Positions 1 through 6,930 of a stretch of 9,690 nucleotides of DNA are shown here, in pieces. The position numbers and the translations under genes are program-made. Location: assembly GCA_030609625.1 (NCBI GenBank), contig JAUWBX010000035.1, forward strand, positions 1-9,690, in the 5' to 3' direction. Position 1 is the stretch's first letter. Every line of letters begins with the position of its first letter. A model generated the notes under the pieces. It was not told where the DNA came from. It did not search any database and worked only from the letters and a program-made list of their open reading frames with translations. The DNA comes from Phycisphaerae bacterium. GTDB lineage: Bacteria; Planctomycetota; Phycisphaerae; Sedimentisphaerales; Anaerobacaceae.

Positions 1-4
1 AAGC

Positions 5-98
5 TGTCATTCTGAGCGAAGCGAAGAATCTCTTTTTCGTTGGCCAGATCCCTTCGGCAAGCTCAGGGCAGGCTCTTCGGCTTCGCCTCAGGATGACA
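5..98. repeat. Imperfect inverted repeat, intergenic repeat element
   Basis: The left arm (5-32) begins TGTCATTCTGAGCGAAGCGA. The reverse complement of the right arm (71-98) begins TGTCATCCTGAGGCGAAGCC, so the arms match apart from a few substitutions and one-base insertions. The spacer (about 50-66) contains CCTTCGGCAAGCTCAGG, a variant of the same CTGAG/CGAAG theme. Similar sequences are, from memory, scattered between genes in many planctomycete and other environmental genomes. I see no ORF or transposase here, so it looks like a non-autonomous or structural repeat. Its left boundary may lie outside the window. Confidence 0.7.
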
Positions 99-107
99 CG
101 TAAGTGT

Positions 108-127
108 CACTTTAGGCACTCCGAACT
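108..127. repeat. Single degenerate copy of the CTTTAGGCACT intergenic repeat
   Basis: CACTTTAGGCACTCCGAACT at 108-127 closely matches the segment at 6888-6907 (ACTTTGGGCACTCTAAACTT). Its first 13 bases are also the reverse complement of the core of the 19-base tandem unit at 6822-6878. A further partial match, AGTTCACTT, lies at about 144-152. It sits 60-80 bases upstream of the protease start. The function is unknown, and it may simply be a dispersed repeat. Confidence 0.6.
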
Positions 128-190
128 TACCTATGGCACGAGTAAGTTCACTTAAACCAAGAGCAAAAGTCAGTATTTGGAGTTTATTGA

Positions 191-2314
191 ATGACGGAAC
201 TGAAAGATTTCTTTAATAAGCGTTTTCGTTTGATTTTGTTTGCTGCTGTTTTTGTGGCGGTTGTTTATTTAATTGCCCAAAATCTCAATACTTTTGGCAA
301 TATACTGTTGACCATGTTCGGATTTGGGTCGGTTGTTCTCGTTAACGAGTTCGGTCATTTTATTGTTGCCAAATTGTCCGGCATAAAGGTCGAAGCCTTT
401 TCAATCTTTATGCCGCCGACTTTGTTTGGTGTGCAGCGGACCGAAAATGGTTTTAAGTTTCGGATACTGCCGAAGCTATTCGCCAAAGAAGGCGATGAGT
501 CCGGTGAAGATGGGTTAAGTTTTACTATCGGCGGCAAGTGCAAGGCCAGCGAGACGGAATATCGGCTCGGTCTTATTCCGTTTGGTGGTTTTGTTAAGAT
601 GTTAGGCCAGGAGGACACCGGGACGGTTAAGACCAGCGATGACCCGCGTTCGTTTGCCAATAAGCCGGCAAGTATTCGTGCTGCTGTTTTAGCAGCGGGT
701 GTTGTTTTTAACGTTATTAGCGCCGTTATTATCTTTATGATAGTTTTTCTTATCGGCATAAACCTGACACCTGCTGTAGTCGGCGGTGTTGTGCCGAATT
801 CACCGGCGGCGGGTGCAGGGCTCAAGGCCGGTGACGAAATAATTGAGGTTGCAGGCAAAAGCGCCGATCTCGACTTCAGCAATATCGGGATAGCGGCGGC
901 TTTGTCCGGCAGAGATGAAAAGATTGCGCTGAGAGTAAGGCACGAGGACGGCTCTGAAGAAGATTTGGCACTTGTGGCCAAGGAGATGCAAACGCCCACG
1001 GGGAAAATGAGACTTTTTGGTATCGTGCCGCCAACGAGTCTGACCATCGGAAGGCTTTCCGAAGAGGACGCTAACGACCTGTATTCGAAAACGGGCTTGC
1101 TTGCCGGCGACCGAATCAAATCTGTCGATGGCAGAGAGGTGCAGAGCCATTGGGAGCTGGAGGAAGTAATTGAGAATGTTCTTGTGCCGGAAGTGACGTT
1201 ATCTGCTGAGCGAATCAGGGACTCGGGTGAAGCTGAATTAGTTAAATCGCAAATTCAACTGAATTTGATGCACACCACCAATTATTATGTTGAGTCTGAA
1301 TTCGAGCTTAGCCATATTTATTCTATGGTTCCGCGTTTACGGATAACCGTTGTTTCAGAGGAGCTGGCTCCGAGCGCTGATGATGAGATTTCATTGCAGC
1401 CTGATGATGTCGTTGTTGCGATTGGCGATGTTGAGAATCCCACTTATAGCGAGATGCGCGACGTTACAGAAAAGTCCGAAGACAAGGAACTGCCTGTCAA
1501 GGTGCTGCGTACCAATGACAACGGTGTCGAAGAGGTTTTTACTGTTACAGTCAAGCCCCAGAAACCAGCCGGCAGTGACAGGGTTCTAATTGGAATCGGC
1601 GTTGCACTCGACGCCGAGCATCCGATTGTTGCCAAGACTATCAATGCCGAAGGGGGACCACCAAAACTGGCAATACCACGCGGTGCAAAGATAACGGCAG
1701 TTGACGGGGCGGCCGTCTCACACTTCTATGAAATAATCAGGGAAATCAAAATGTACACCGGGGAACGCATCACGATTGATTGGCGTCTCGATGAAGAAAT
1801 AGCAGGTAACGTTGCTTTAGACGTAGGTACCGACGGAGAGTCTGTTACTGTTAAATCTGCTCTTGCTGAATTTATTCCATTTGAAGATTTAAAAAGGCCT
1901 TACAAAGCCAGCGGCCCTGTTGATGCGGTCGTGATGGGATATAAAAAGACCGTTATGTTTGTCGCCCAGACCTATGTAACGTTAAAGCGTCTGGTTGGGG
2001 GACTTGTCAGCCCCAAGAATCTTATGGGGCCGGTCGGTATTATCACACTGAGCTATCGCATTGTTGCCGAGAAGCCGTTGGTTTACTACGTCTATTTTCT
2101 CGGTCTTATAAGCGCGGTAATTGCGGTGTTTAACTTTTTGCCTTTGCCGCCCCTTGACGGAGGATTGGTTGTGATTTTGTTGGTTGAGAAGGTGAAGGGT
2201 TCGGCGTTGAGCGAGCGGGTACAGGGGATTATAGCTTATGCCGGCTGGGCGCTTATATTAACACTTATTTTGTACGTAACGTTTAACGATATTGTCAGGA
2301 GTTTTTTTAGTTAA
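191..2314 (+). CDS. rseP: RseP-like site-2 protease (M50) with multiple PDZ domains and NExxH in place of HExxH
   Basis: A 707-residue polytopic inner-membrane protein of the site-2 protease family, which cleaves anti-sigma factors and remnant signal peptides within the membrane. Predicted segments: an extra hydrophobic segment at about 13-30; the zinc-motif helix at about 36-58; a second helix at about 163-190 after the conserved EYRLGLIPFGGFVKMLGQE; four PDZ-like units near 195-270, 285-355, 375-455 and 480-545 (marked by AGLKAGDEI, GLLAGDRI, LQPDDVVVAI and IPRGAKITAVDG); MGPVGI near 605-610; and C-terminal helices including NFLPLPPLDGG (648-658), whose Asp656 is the third zinc ligand. The usual length is about 350-450 residues with one or two PDZ domains, so this one is expanded. 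The zinc motif reads Asn52-Glu53-Phe-Gly-His56, so the first His ligand is Asn (codon AAC, 344-346). The ATG at 191 has GGAG at 179-182, 8 bases upstream. Family membership is secure; proteolytic activity is uncertain. Confidence 0.9.
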   Translation: MTELKDFFNKRFRLILFAAVFVAVVYLIAQNLNTFGNILLTMFGFGSVVLVNEFGHFIVAKLSGIKVEAFSIFMPPTLFGVQRTENGFKFRILPKLFAKEGDESGEDGLSFTIGGKCKASETEYRLGLIPFGGFVKMLGQEDTGTVKTSDDPRSFANKPASIRAAVLAAGVVFNVISAVIIFMIVFLIGINLTPAVVGGVVPNSPAAGAGLKAGDEIIEVAGKSADLDFSNIGIAAALSGRDEKIALRVRHEDGSEEDLALVAKEMQTPTGKMRLFGIVPPTSLTIGRLSEEDANDLYSKTGLLAGDRIKSVDGREVQSHWELEEVIENVLVPEVTLSAERIRDSGEAELVKSQIQLNLMHTTNYYVESEFELSHIYSMVPRLRITVVSEELAPSADDEISLQPDDVVVAIGDVENPTYSEMRDVTEKSEDKELPVKVLRTNDNGVEEVFTVTVKPQKPAGSDRVLIGIGVALDAEHPIVAKTINAEGGPPKLAIPRGAKITAVDGAAVSHFYEIIREIKMYTGERITIDWRLDEEIAGNVALDVGTDGESVTVKSALAEFIPFEDLKRPYKASGPVDAVVMGYKKTVMFVAQTYVTLKRLVGGLVSPKNLMGPVGIITLSYRIVAEKPLVYYVYFLGLISAVIAVFNFLPLPPLDGGLVVILLVEKVKGSALSERVQGIIAYAGWALILTLILYVTFNDIVRSFFS

Positions 2315-2599
2315 GCGGTTGCGGGTTTAGGTATAGTTAACCACGGATTTCACTGATACCCACTTTCGCTGGCACAAGTTGCGCAGATTTATTTTGACGG
2401 GAATTGCGGGTTAGGGTAGTGTATTGCGAGGTGGAATGTGATATTTTCGGGAATTAGGGATTGATAAGAAAGGAGCAAAGATTGGGATGAGAGAGAAGAT
2501 TCTGAAACTAAGGTCGATTTTATCAAAAGAATTGCTAAATATGTGGAATGGACCATTCCAGATGATATAGATTTTTCAAGAATTAACGGATAATGATGT
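2315..2599. other. 285-base intergenic region with an imperfect direct repeat
   Basis: No convincing full gene. TTGCGGGTTTAGGTATAGT at about 2319-2337 is echoed imperfectly by TTGCGGGTTAGGGTAGT at 2404-2420. Between them lies ACCACGGATTTCACTGAT (about 2341-2358), which resembles short intergenic repeats I recall from environmental genomes. I see no clear terminator after the protease gene. The right half contains the possible ORF remnant listed separately. Confidence 0.4.
2468..2593 (+). pseudogene. Possible decayed or truncated small ORF upstream of the DNA methyltransferase
   Basis: The frame open from 2468 to the TAA at 2591-2593 encodes about 41 protein-like residues, including VDFIKRIAKYVEW and TIPDDIDFSRING. 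It has no ATG, and a stop at 2465-2467 closes it upstream. The only internal start-like codon is a GTG. An overlapping frame offers ATG 2487 to TAG 2570 (27 residues, beginning MREKILKLRS) with GGAG at 2472-2475, 11 bases upstream. The TAA ends 6 bases before the methyltransferase ATG at 2600, an arrangement typical of a preceding operon gene. This could be the C-terminal remnant of a partner gene or chance. I do not recognise a family. Confidence 0.25.
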
Positions 2600-4243
2600 A
2601 TGACGAAAAACGTTTTGTATTATGGCGATAATCTTGACATTCTTCGGCGGTATATCAAGGACGAGACGATAGACCTTATATATCTTGACCCGCCTTTCAA
2701 GAGCAATCAAGATTACAACGTGCTTTTTGCAGAACAAAACGGGAGTCGTTCAGCCGCTCAGATTAAGGCTTTTGGGGACACCTGGCGATGGGATCAGGCC
2801 GCTGCTGCATCGTATCATGAGGTAGTAGAAACCGGGCCTCAGCGGGTTGCTCAAGTGATGCAGGGTTTTCTGACATTTTTAGGCCAAAGTGATATGATGG
2901 CTTACCTTTCAATGATGGCTCCAAGGTTAATAGCACTGCACGTGGTATTGAAACCGACCGGCTCGATTTATCTGCATTGTGACCCAACAGCGAGCCATTA
3001 CTTGAAGATGTTAATGGACGCTGTGTTTGGGCCTGTAAACTTCAAAAATGAAATCGTGTGGAAACGGGCACAGCCAAAATCACATACAACCATACGTCTT
3101 TCACGGGCACACGATATAATTCTGTGCTACGGAAAGACAGAAGAAGTTGTATTTAAGCAGCAATACACCGAAAACGATCCAGCTTACATTGAAAAATTCT
3201 ATAGTCATGTTGAGAAGGAGACAGGGCGCCGTTACATGCTGGGGGACTTGACCAATCCGAACAAGGACCGACCGAATCTGACATACGAATTTCCTCCTGG
3301 GAGCGGAACGGTGCGAGTGTGGCGTTGGACAAAAGAGCGGATGAGCAAGGCGTGGAAGAATGGACGGGTTATTGTTCCGGAAAAGGGAAAAGTTGTTAGG
3401 GAGAAAAGATATTTAGATGAGATGCCGGGGAGGGCGGTCACTGATATTTGGGATGATATTGAACATCTTCACGGTTCCCAGAAAGAAAGTCTGGGCTATC
3501 CTACACAAAAGCCAGAGGCGCTACTTGACCGCATTATCAAGACCGGGAGCAATGAAGGTGATACAATACTTGACCCGTTCTGTGGATGTGGCACCACAGT
3601 AGCGGTTGCCCAAAGACTTAATCGGAATTGGATAGGAATTGATGTTACTCATCTGGCAGTGGCTTTGATGAAACACAGACTCAAAGATATGTTCGGGAAC
3701 AAAGTGAGTTATCATGTGGTAGGAGAACCTGTTTCTTTACCGGATGCAAAGACTTTAGCTGAAAGCGATCCATATCAGTTCCAGTGGTGGGCGCTGGGAT
3801 TGGTTGGCGCGCGTCCTGCCGAACAAAAGAAGGGAGCGGACAAGGGAATTGATGGTCGGCTTTATTTTCACGATGAAGCTGAAAACAAGAAGACAAAAAC
3901 CAAGCAGATCATCTTTTCTGTTAAGGCAGGACAAACAGGTCCAGGGCATGTTCGGGACTTGCGAGGGGTAATAGAGCGTGAGAAAGCGGAAATAGGAGTG
4001 TTTATTTGTATGCAAAAAGCAACAAAGCCGATGCGGGCTGAAGCGGCGAGCGCCGGATTCTATAAATCGCCGTGGCGAGACAAACCATATCCACGACTGC
4101 AAATCCTTACTATCGAAAACATGTTAAATGGTAAGGGGATTGAGTCTCCACCTCTCGGACAAGTGAACGTGACGTTTAAGAAAGCGCCCAGAGCCAAGAA
4201 CGAAAATCAGAAACATGCTGAGTTTGTCTATCCCGACGAATAG
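2600..4243 (+). CDS. DNA amino-methyltransferase (beta class) fused to an Mrr/PD-(D/E)xK-like nuclease domain
   Basis: A 547-residue cytoplasmic protein. The N-terminal part is an N4-cytosine/N6-adenine methyltransferase: catalytic motif IV is DPPF at residues 30-33, and the SAM-binding motif I, DPFCGCGTT, comes later at 325-333, the order of beta-class enzymes. YPTQKPEALLDRII lies just before motif I. The region of about 150-290 probably recognises the DNA target. After the methylase fold comes a second domain (about 390-510) with KGIDG (415-419, Asp418), then IIFSVKAG (Lys442), then VRDLRGVIEREKAEIGVFI, matching the layout of Mrr-type restriction nucleases (D...xxK; L.G....A..GVFI). The usual Q/E before xK is Ser440 here. 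I infer that one chain may both methylate and cut DNA; a methylase with a degenerate nuclease-like accessory domain is the alternative. The ATG at 2600 fits the family N-terminus (MTKNVLYYGDNLDIL), but no strong Shine-Dalgarno is visible. No partner restriction gene is adjacent. Confidence 0.88.
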   Translation: MTKNVLYYGDNLDILRRYIKDETIDLIYLDPPFKSNQDYNVLFAEQNGSRSAAQIKAFGDTWRWDQAAAASYHEVVETGPQRVAQVMQGFLTFLGQSDMMAYLSMMAPRLIALHVVLKPTGSIYLHCDPTASHYLKMLMDAVFGPVNFKNEIVWKRAQPKSHTTIRLSRAHDIILCYGKTEEVVFKQQYTENDPAYIEKFYSHVEKETGRRYMLGDLTNPNKDRPNLTYEFPPGSGTVRVWRWTKERMSKAWKNGRVIVPEKGKVVREKRYLDEMPGRAVTDIWDDIEHLHGSQKESLGYPTQKPEALLDRIIKTGSNEGDTILDPFCGCGTTVAVAQRLNRNWIGIDVTHLAVALMKHRLKDMFGNKVSYHVVGEPVSLPDAKTLAESDPYQFQWWALGLVGARPAEQKKGADKGIDGRLYFHDEAENKKTKTKQIIFSVKAGQTGPGHVRDLRGVIEREKAEIGVFICMQKATKPMRAEAASAGFYKSPWRDKPYPRLQILTIENMLNGKGIESPPLGQVNVTFKKAPRAKNENQKHAEFVYPDE

Positions 4244-4283
4244 GCAAAATCCCAAGCGCAAAAGGCAGAAACCTTTGCATAGT

Positions 4284-4449
4284 TTATTCGGCCACCTTTT
4301 TCTTTGCGTACGTTATTCGTGGTTCGTGGATGGTGATTTCGCCAAACGGACGGAGGTTCTTCGATAGTGATGAAATTTCTTTTTAGCTGAAGAAAGGATT
4401 CGAAGACGTTGGAAATGCCGCCGGAAAAATTATCTTCATCTGTCTCGGC
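4284..4449 (-). pseudogene. Possible frameshifted antisense ORF remnant in the gap before the SHMT gene
   Basis: On the minus strand one frame ends at TAA (complement of 4284-4286) with the protein-like tail LRPFGEITIHEPRITYAKKK followed by VAE. Upstream this frame is closed by a stop at 4383-4385. A second frame, open across 4449-4357, reads FSGGISNVFESFLQLKRNF then ITIEE. Removing one base in the A-rich stretch near 4355-4360 would join the two into a continuous chain (ITIED-LRPFGEITIH...). This may be the C-terminal end of a decayed gene over which the SHMT 5' end now lies, or a chance effect of compositional bias. I recognise no family. Confidence 0.22.
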
Positions 4450-5791
4450 GGGGCCGAGCCACGACGCGCAGGCGTATCACGAAAATATATTCAGTGCTCT
4501 GAAAGAACAAGACAGCCGGGTTTATGAGTTAATAACAAAAGAGTACGAAAGGCTGCAAAGCACACTTCAACTTATCGCTGCGGAGAACCAGTGCTCAAGG
4601 GCGGTTTTAGCTGCTCTTGGCTCGGTCGTTCAGAATAAGACGAGCGAGGGTTTCCCCGGCGCCAGGTATCATGGGGGCTGTGAGATTGTTGACGACGTGG
4701 AAAGATTAGCTGTGGTCAGGGCCAAAGAGGCTTTCGGCGCCCGGTACGCAAATGTCCAGCCTCATTCCGGCAGCGGCGCCAACCAGATTGTCCTTGCCGC
4801 AATATTAGACAGAGGCGATAAAGTATTGAGTCTTGGTTTAGAGCAGGGGGGACATCCATCGCATGGAGGAGCGGGCACGCTTGCCGGGAAATTCTTCGAG
4901 ATAGAAAGCTATTTTGTGGATAAAACAACCTTTCTTCTGGACTATGATGCTATCAGAGAGCAAGCAGTCAAAGTCAGACCCAAGCTGATTATGTGTGGTG
5001 CCAGTGCTTACGTTAGGAAGATAGATTTTAAGAGATTCAGAGAGATTGCGGACAGCGTCGGGGCGTATCTTTTGGCGGATATTTCACATATATCAGGATT
5101 AGTGATTTCCGGCGCTCATTCGTCACCTATAGATTATGCGCATTTTACAACGACAAGTACATACAAGGGGGGCGGTCCGAGGGGCGGGGTGATATTGATG
5201 GGCAAGGACTACGATTTGCAAATAAAGGTCTGGGGCAGGGACATGCCGTTATGGAGACATATTCAGGACGCGACGTTTCCGGGCGTACAGGGGACGCCTT
5301 ATTTTAATCATATAGCAGCAAAAGCGGTTTTCTTTAAGGAAACACTTTCCGATGAATACAAAGTCAGGCAATTCAAAATAATAGAAAATGCAAAAAGACT
5401 GGCAAGTAATTTGTCGGATTCGGGATATGACGTGCTGACGAAGGGGACGGACAACCATATGGTTCTGATAAATATGGAGGATTTCAGAGAGACTTTGACG
5501 GGCGCTATGGCACAAAGATGCCTCGAAGATTGCAATATAGTTGTCGATATGATAAGGCTGCCTTACGATAAGAAGCCAGCTTCAATTACCAGCGGTATCA
5601 GGTTGGGGACGCCTATCGTTACGAAAAATGGAATGGGGGCGGCAGAGATGGACAAGATATCTGAGTTTATAGATGCGGTGTTAAGGGAAGTAAAGATAAT
5701 AAACGATAGGGAATACGAGATAGATGAATCCCTGAGGAACGAGGTAAGAGATAAAGTGAAGCAACTGTGCGGCAAGTTCCCTATGCGGTAA
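4409..5791 (+). CDS. glyA: Divergent serine hydroxymethyltransferase-family PLP enzyme
   Basis: A 460-residue fold-type I PLP enzyme aligning along its length with GlyA, which interconverts serine and glycine using tetrahydrofolate; it is about 40 residues longer, mostly at the N-terminus. By comparison with the E. coli sequence, retained residues are Glu80 (E57), Asp224 (D200), His227 (H203), the PLP lysine Lys253 (K229), Arg258 (R235) and Arg398 of SGIRLGTP (R363). Changed residues are Ala58 (S35), Thr78 (Y55), His88 (Y65) and Tyr252 (H228), and the loop after the lysine is one residue shorter (TYKGGGPRGG against THKTLAGPRGG). It may therefore be an unusual SHMT or an enzyme with a different aldol or transfer reaction. 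The start may be TTG 4409, with AAGGA at 4394-4398 10 bases upstream, or ATG 4415. The gene faces right and ends at the hairpin at 5801. Confidence 0.85.
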   Translation: MEMPPEKLSSSVSAGPSHDAQAYHENIFSALKEQDSRVYELITKEYERLQSTLQLIAAENQCSRAVLAALGSVVQNKTSEGFPGARYHGGCEIVDDVERLAVVRAKEAFGARYANVQPHSGSGANQIVLAAILDRGDKVLSLGLEQGGHPSHGGAGTLAGKFFEIESYFVDKTTFLLDYDAIREQAVKVRPKLIMCGASAYVRKIDFKRFREIADSVGAYLLADISHISGLVISGAHSSPIDYAHFTTTSTYKGGGPRGGVILMGKDYDLQIKVWGRDMPLWRHIQDATFPGVQGTPYFNHIAAKAVFFKETLSDEYKVRQFKIIENAKRLASNLSDSGYDVLTKGTDNHMVLINMEDFRETLTGAMAQRCLEDCNIVVDMIRLPYDKKPASITSGIRLGTPIVTKNGMGAAEMDKISEFIDAVLREVKIINDREYEIDESLRNEVRDKVKQLCGKFPMR

Positions 5792-5800
5792 GGAGAAAAA

Positions 5801-5819
5801 CCCCCGGTAAAACCGGGGG
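5801..5819. terminator. Intrinsic terminator shared by convergent genes
   Basis: CCCCCGGT (5801-5808), loop AAA, ACCGGGGG (5812-5819): a perfect 8-bp GC-rich stem. Read on the minus strand it is followed by TTTTT (complement of 5796-5800), a good terminator for the flippase-like gene, whose stop codon abuts the hairpin. Read on the plus strand the downstream sequence is only AT-rich, so termination of the SHMT gene is probably weaker. Confidence 0.85.
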
Positions 5820-6821
5820 CTAAATATTCGATTTCTTTTCACTCACAGTCCAGGACAGTTGATATATTGCGCCGATAACAGCCATAACGATTAGTGCGGA
5901 GAATAGTATCATTGACATTAGCAGCGCCTGTGATTTGTCCACGCCGTAGAGCGCCAGCAATCCCACTAATGTAAATTCTCTGACTCCGAGATTAGCCACC
6001 GATATCGGAATTCTTCCCAGGACGTATATAACCGCACACAGCCACACGAATACCCCTACAGGTGCGATTACATTTGCGCCATGAGCGGAAAGGATATATA
6101 TGATAACGCCGCCGATGAGGGTATCGATTATTGTAATTGAAACAATCTTCAGGTGAAATCCGGCGCCGGCAGCCTGGAAGGTCGCAATCTGGTCGAGTAT
6201 CTCCCTGCCTTTTTGGCGTATTTTTTGAGGCAGGGGTATCAACAGAAATCCACCGCCTCTGATGATTTTACCTCCGGTTCGTTTGTTCAACAGTAGTAAA
6301 TAAATTACTATTATAGCCGTCAGTAATATTCCGCAAATGACGGGCAACAGCCCTTGATTTTCCGTATTAGCCTGTGATAGTGATGTGGGATTGGTGAGCA
6401 TCAACGCAGCAAGTCCGAATACCATCAAAACGACCGTCGCTGAGAGTTGATTGTATAGCATACTGCTAAGGACGTTGCTTCCCTTTCCGGTCCCCTTTCT
6501 GAGAATATACCATTTTACACCTGTGCTCAGCACGCCGGGTAAAATCAGACTGTAAAGGCAGGTAACTGCCGTTGCGCCGAATATTGTGGCAGTGGCAACG
6601 GTGCAGCTTTGCTTTTTCAAGATGAGCTTCATCTTCATTGACCGAATCCAGAAAAGTATTACGGTCAGTACCCAAACAGCGAACAGGAAGTGCCACCTTG
6701 CCGTTTTTATGGTTTGCCGGAATTGCTCAAGGTCAATTTGGCTAAAGACCCAGAGCAGCAATCCTGTTGTGATGAGAATCCTGATAAGAAGTTTGGCTAA
6801 TTGTTTGGTGCGAGTAGTCAT
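5820..6821 (-). CDS. YbhN/LPG_synthase_TM (UPF0104) flippase-like membrane protein
   Basis: A 333-residue integral membrane protein with about eight hydrophobic segments (roughly 8-28, 44-60, 78-100, 125-143, 158-178, 222-245, 250-268 and 285-325). The family signature is GRIPISVANLGVRE at 269-282, the conserved Pro...Gly-x-Arg-Glu motif of this superfamily, placed before the last helices. Members are often found with glycosyltransferases and are proposed to move lipid-linked intermediates; some are fused to lysyl-phosphatidylglycerol synthase catalytic domains, which this one lacks. It is the last gene of the minus-strand block and ends on the terminator hairpin. The ATG at 6821 directly abuts a 19-base tandem repeat; the repeat provides AGG (complement of 6828-6830) 6 bases before the ATG, the only Shine-Dalgarno-like sequence seen. 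Substrate unknown. Confidence 0.82.
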   Translation of the reverse strand: MTTRTKQLAKLLIRILITTGLLLWVFSQIDLEQFRQTIKTARWHFLFAVWVLTVILFWIRSMKMKLILKKQSCTVATATIFGATAVTCLYSLILPGVLSTGVKWYILRKGTGKGSNVLSSMLYNQLSATVVLMVFGLAALMLTNPTSLSQANTENQGLLPVICGILLTAIIVIYLLLLNKRTGGKIIRGGGFLLIPLPQKIRQKGREILDQIATFQAAGAGFHLKIVSITIIDTLIGGVIIYILSAHGANVIAPVGVFVWLCAVIYVLGRIPISVANLGVREFTLVGLLALYGVDKSQALLMSMILFSALIVMAVIGAIYQLSWTVSEKKSNI

Positions 6822-6878
6822 AAAGTGCCTAAAGTGAACTAAAGTGCCTAAAGTGAACTAAAGTGCCTAAAGTGAACT
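6822..6878. repeat. Three perfect 19-bp tandem repeats
   Basis: The unit AAAGTGCCTAAAGTGAACT occurs three times without mismatch at 6822-6840, 6841-6859 and 6860-6878. The array fills the 5' leader of the flippase-like gene right up to its start codon (read there as AGTTCACTTTAGGCACTTT). Identical units suggest recent expansion by slippage, and copy number may vary between strains. Confidence 0.95.
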
Positions 6879-6916
6879 AAAATTATAACTTTGGGCACTC
6901 TAAACTTTAGGCGCTC
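6862..6916. repeat. Hairpin and inverted copies at the end of the tandem array
   Basis: AGTGCCTAAAGT (6862-6873) can pair with ACTTTGGGCACT (6888-6899): 11 of 12 positions are Watson-Crick and one is a T-G pair, around a 14-base AT-rich loop. A further inverted copy, AAACTTTAGGCGCTC, lies at 6902-6916. The structure sits between the methyltransferase stop (6931) and the flippase-like gene, so it could modulate read-through or mRNA stability. There is no run of T after the stem on the minus strand, so a classic terminator is unlikely. Confidence 0.65.
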
Positions 6917-6930
6917 TACCTTGCTTTCGG

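Noticed and set aside
355..1119. Long open frame (254 codons) on the minus strand within the protease gene
   Set aside because: It is antisense to a gene with clear family motifs along its full length; the translation is Ser/Pro/Ala-rich with no recognisable domain, as expected of a shadow frame.
4330..4386. 18-codon plus-strand ORF (MVISPNGRRFF...)
   Set aside because: Very short, with no clear ribosome binding site and no family resemblance; it is antisense to the more protein-like minus-strand frames.
4244..4408. Promoter for the SHMT gene
   Set aside because: The gap must hold signals, but I could not find a -35/-10 pair with convincing spacing, so none is called.
6822..6878. CRISPR array
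   Set aside because: The units are directly abutting 19-mers with no spacers and no cas genes nearby.
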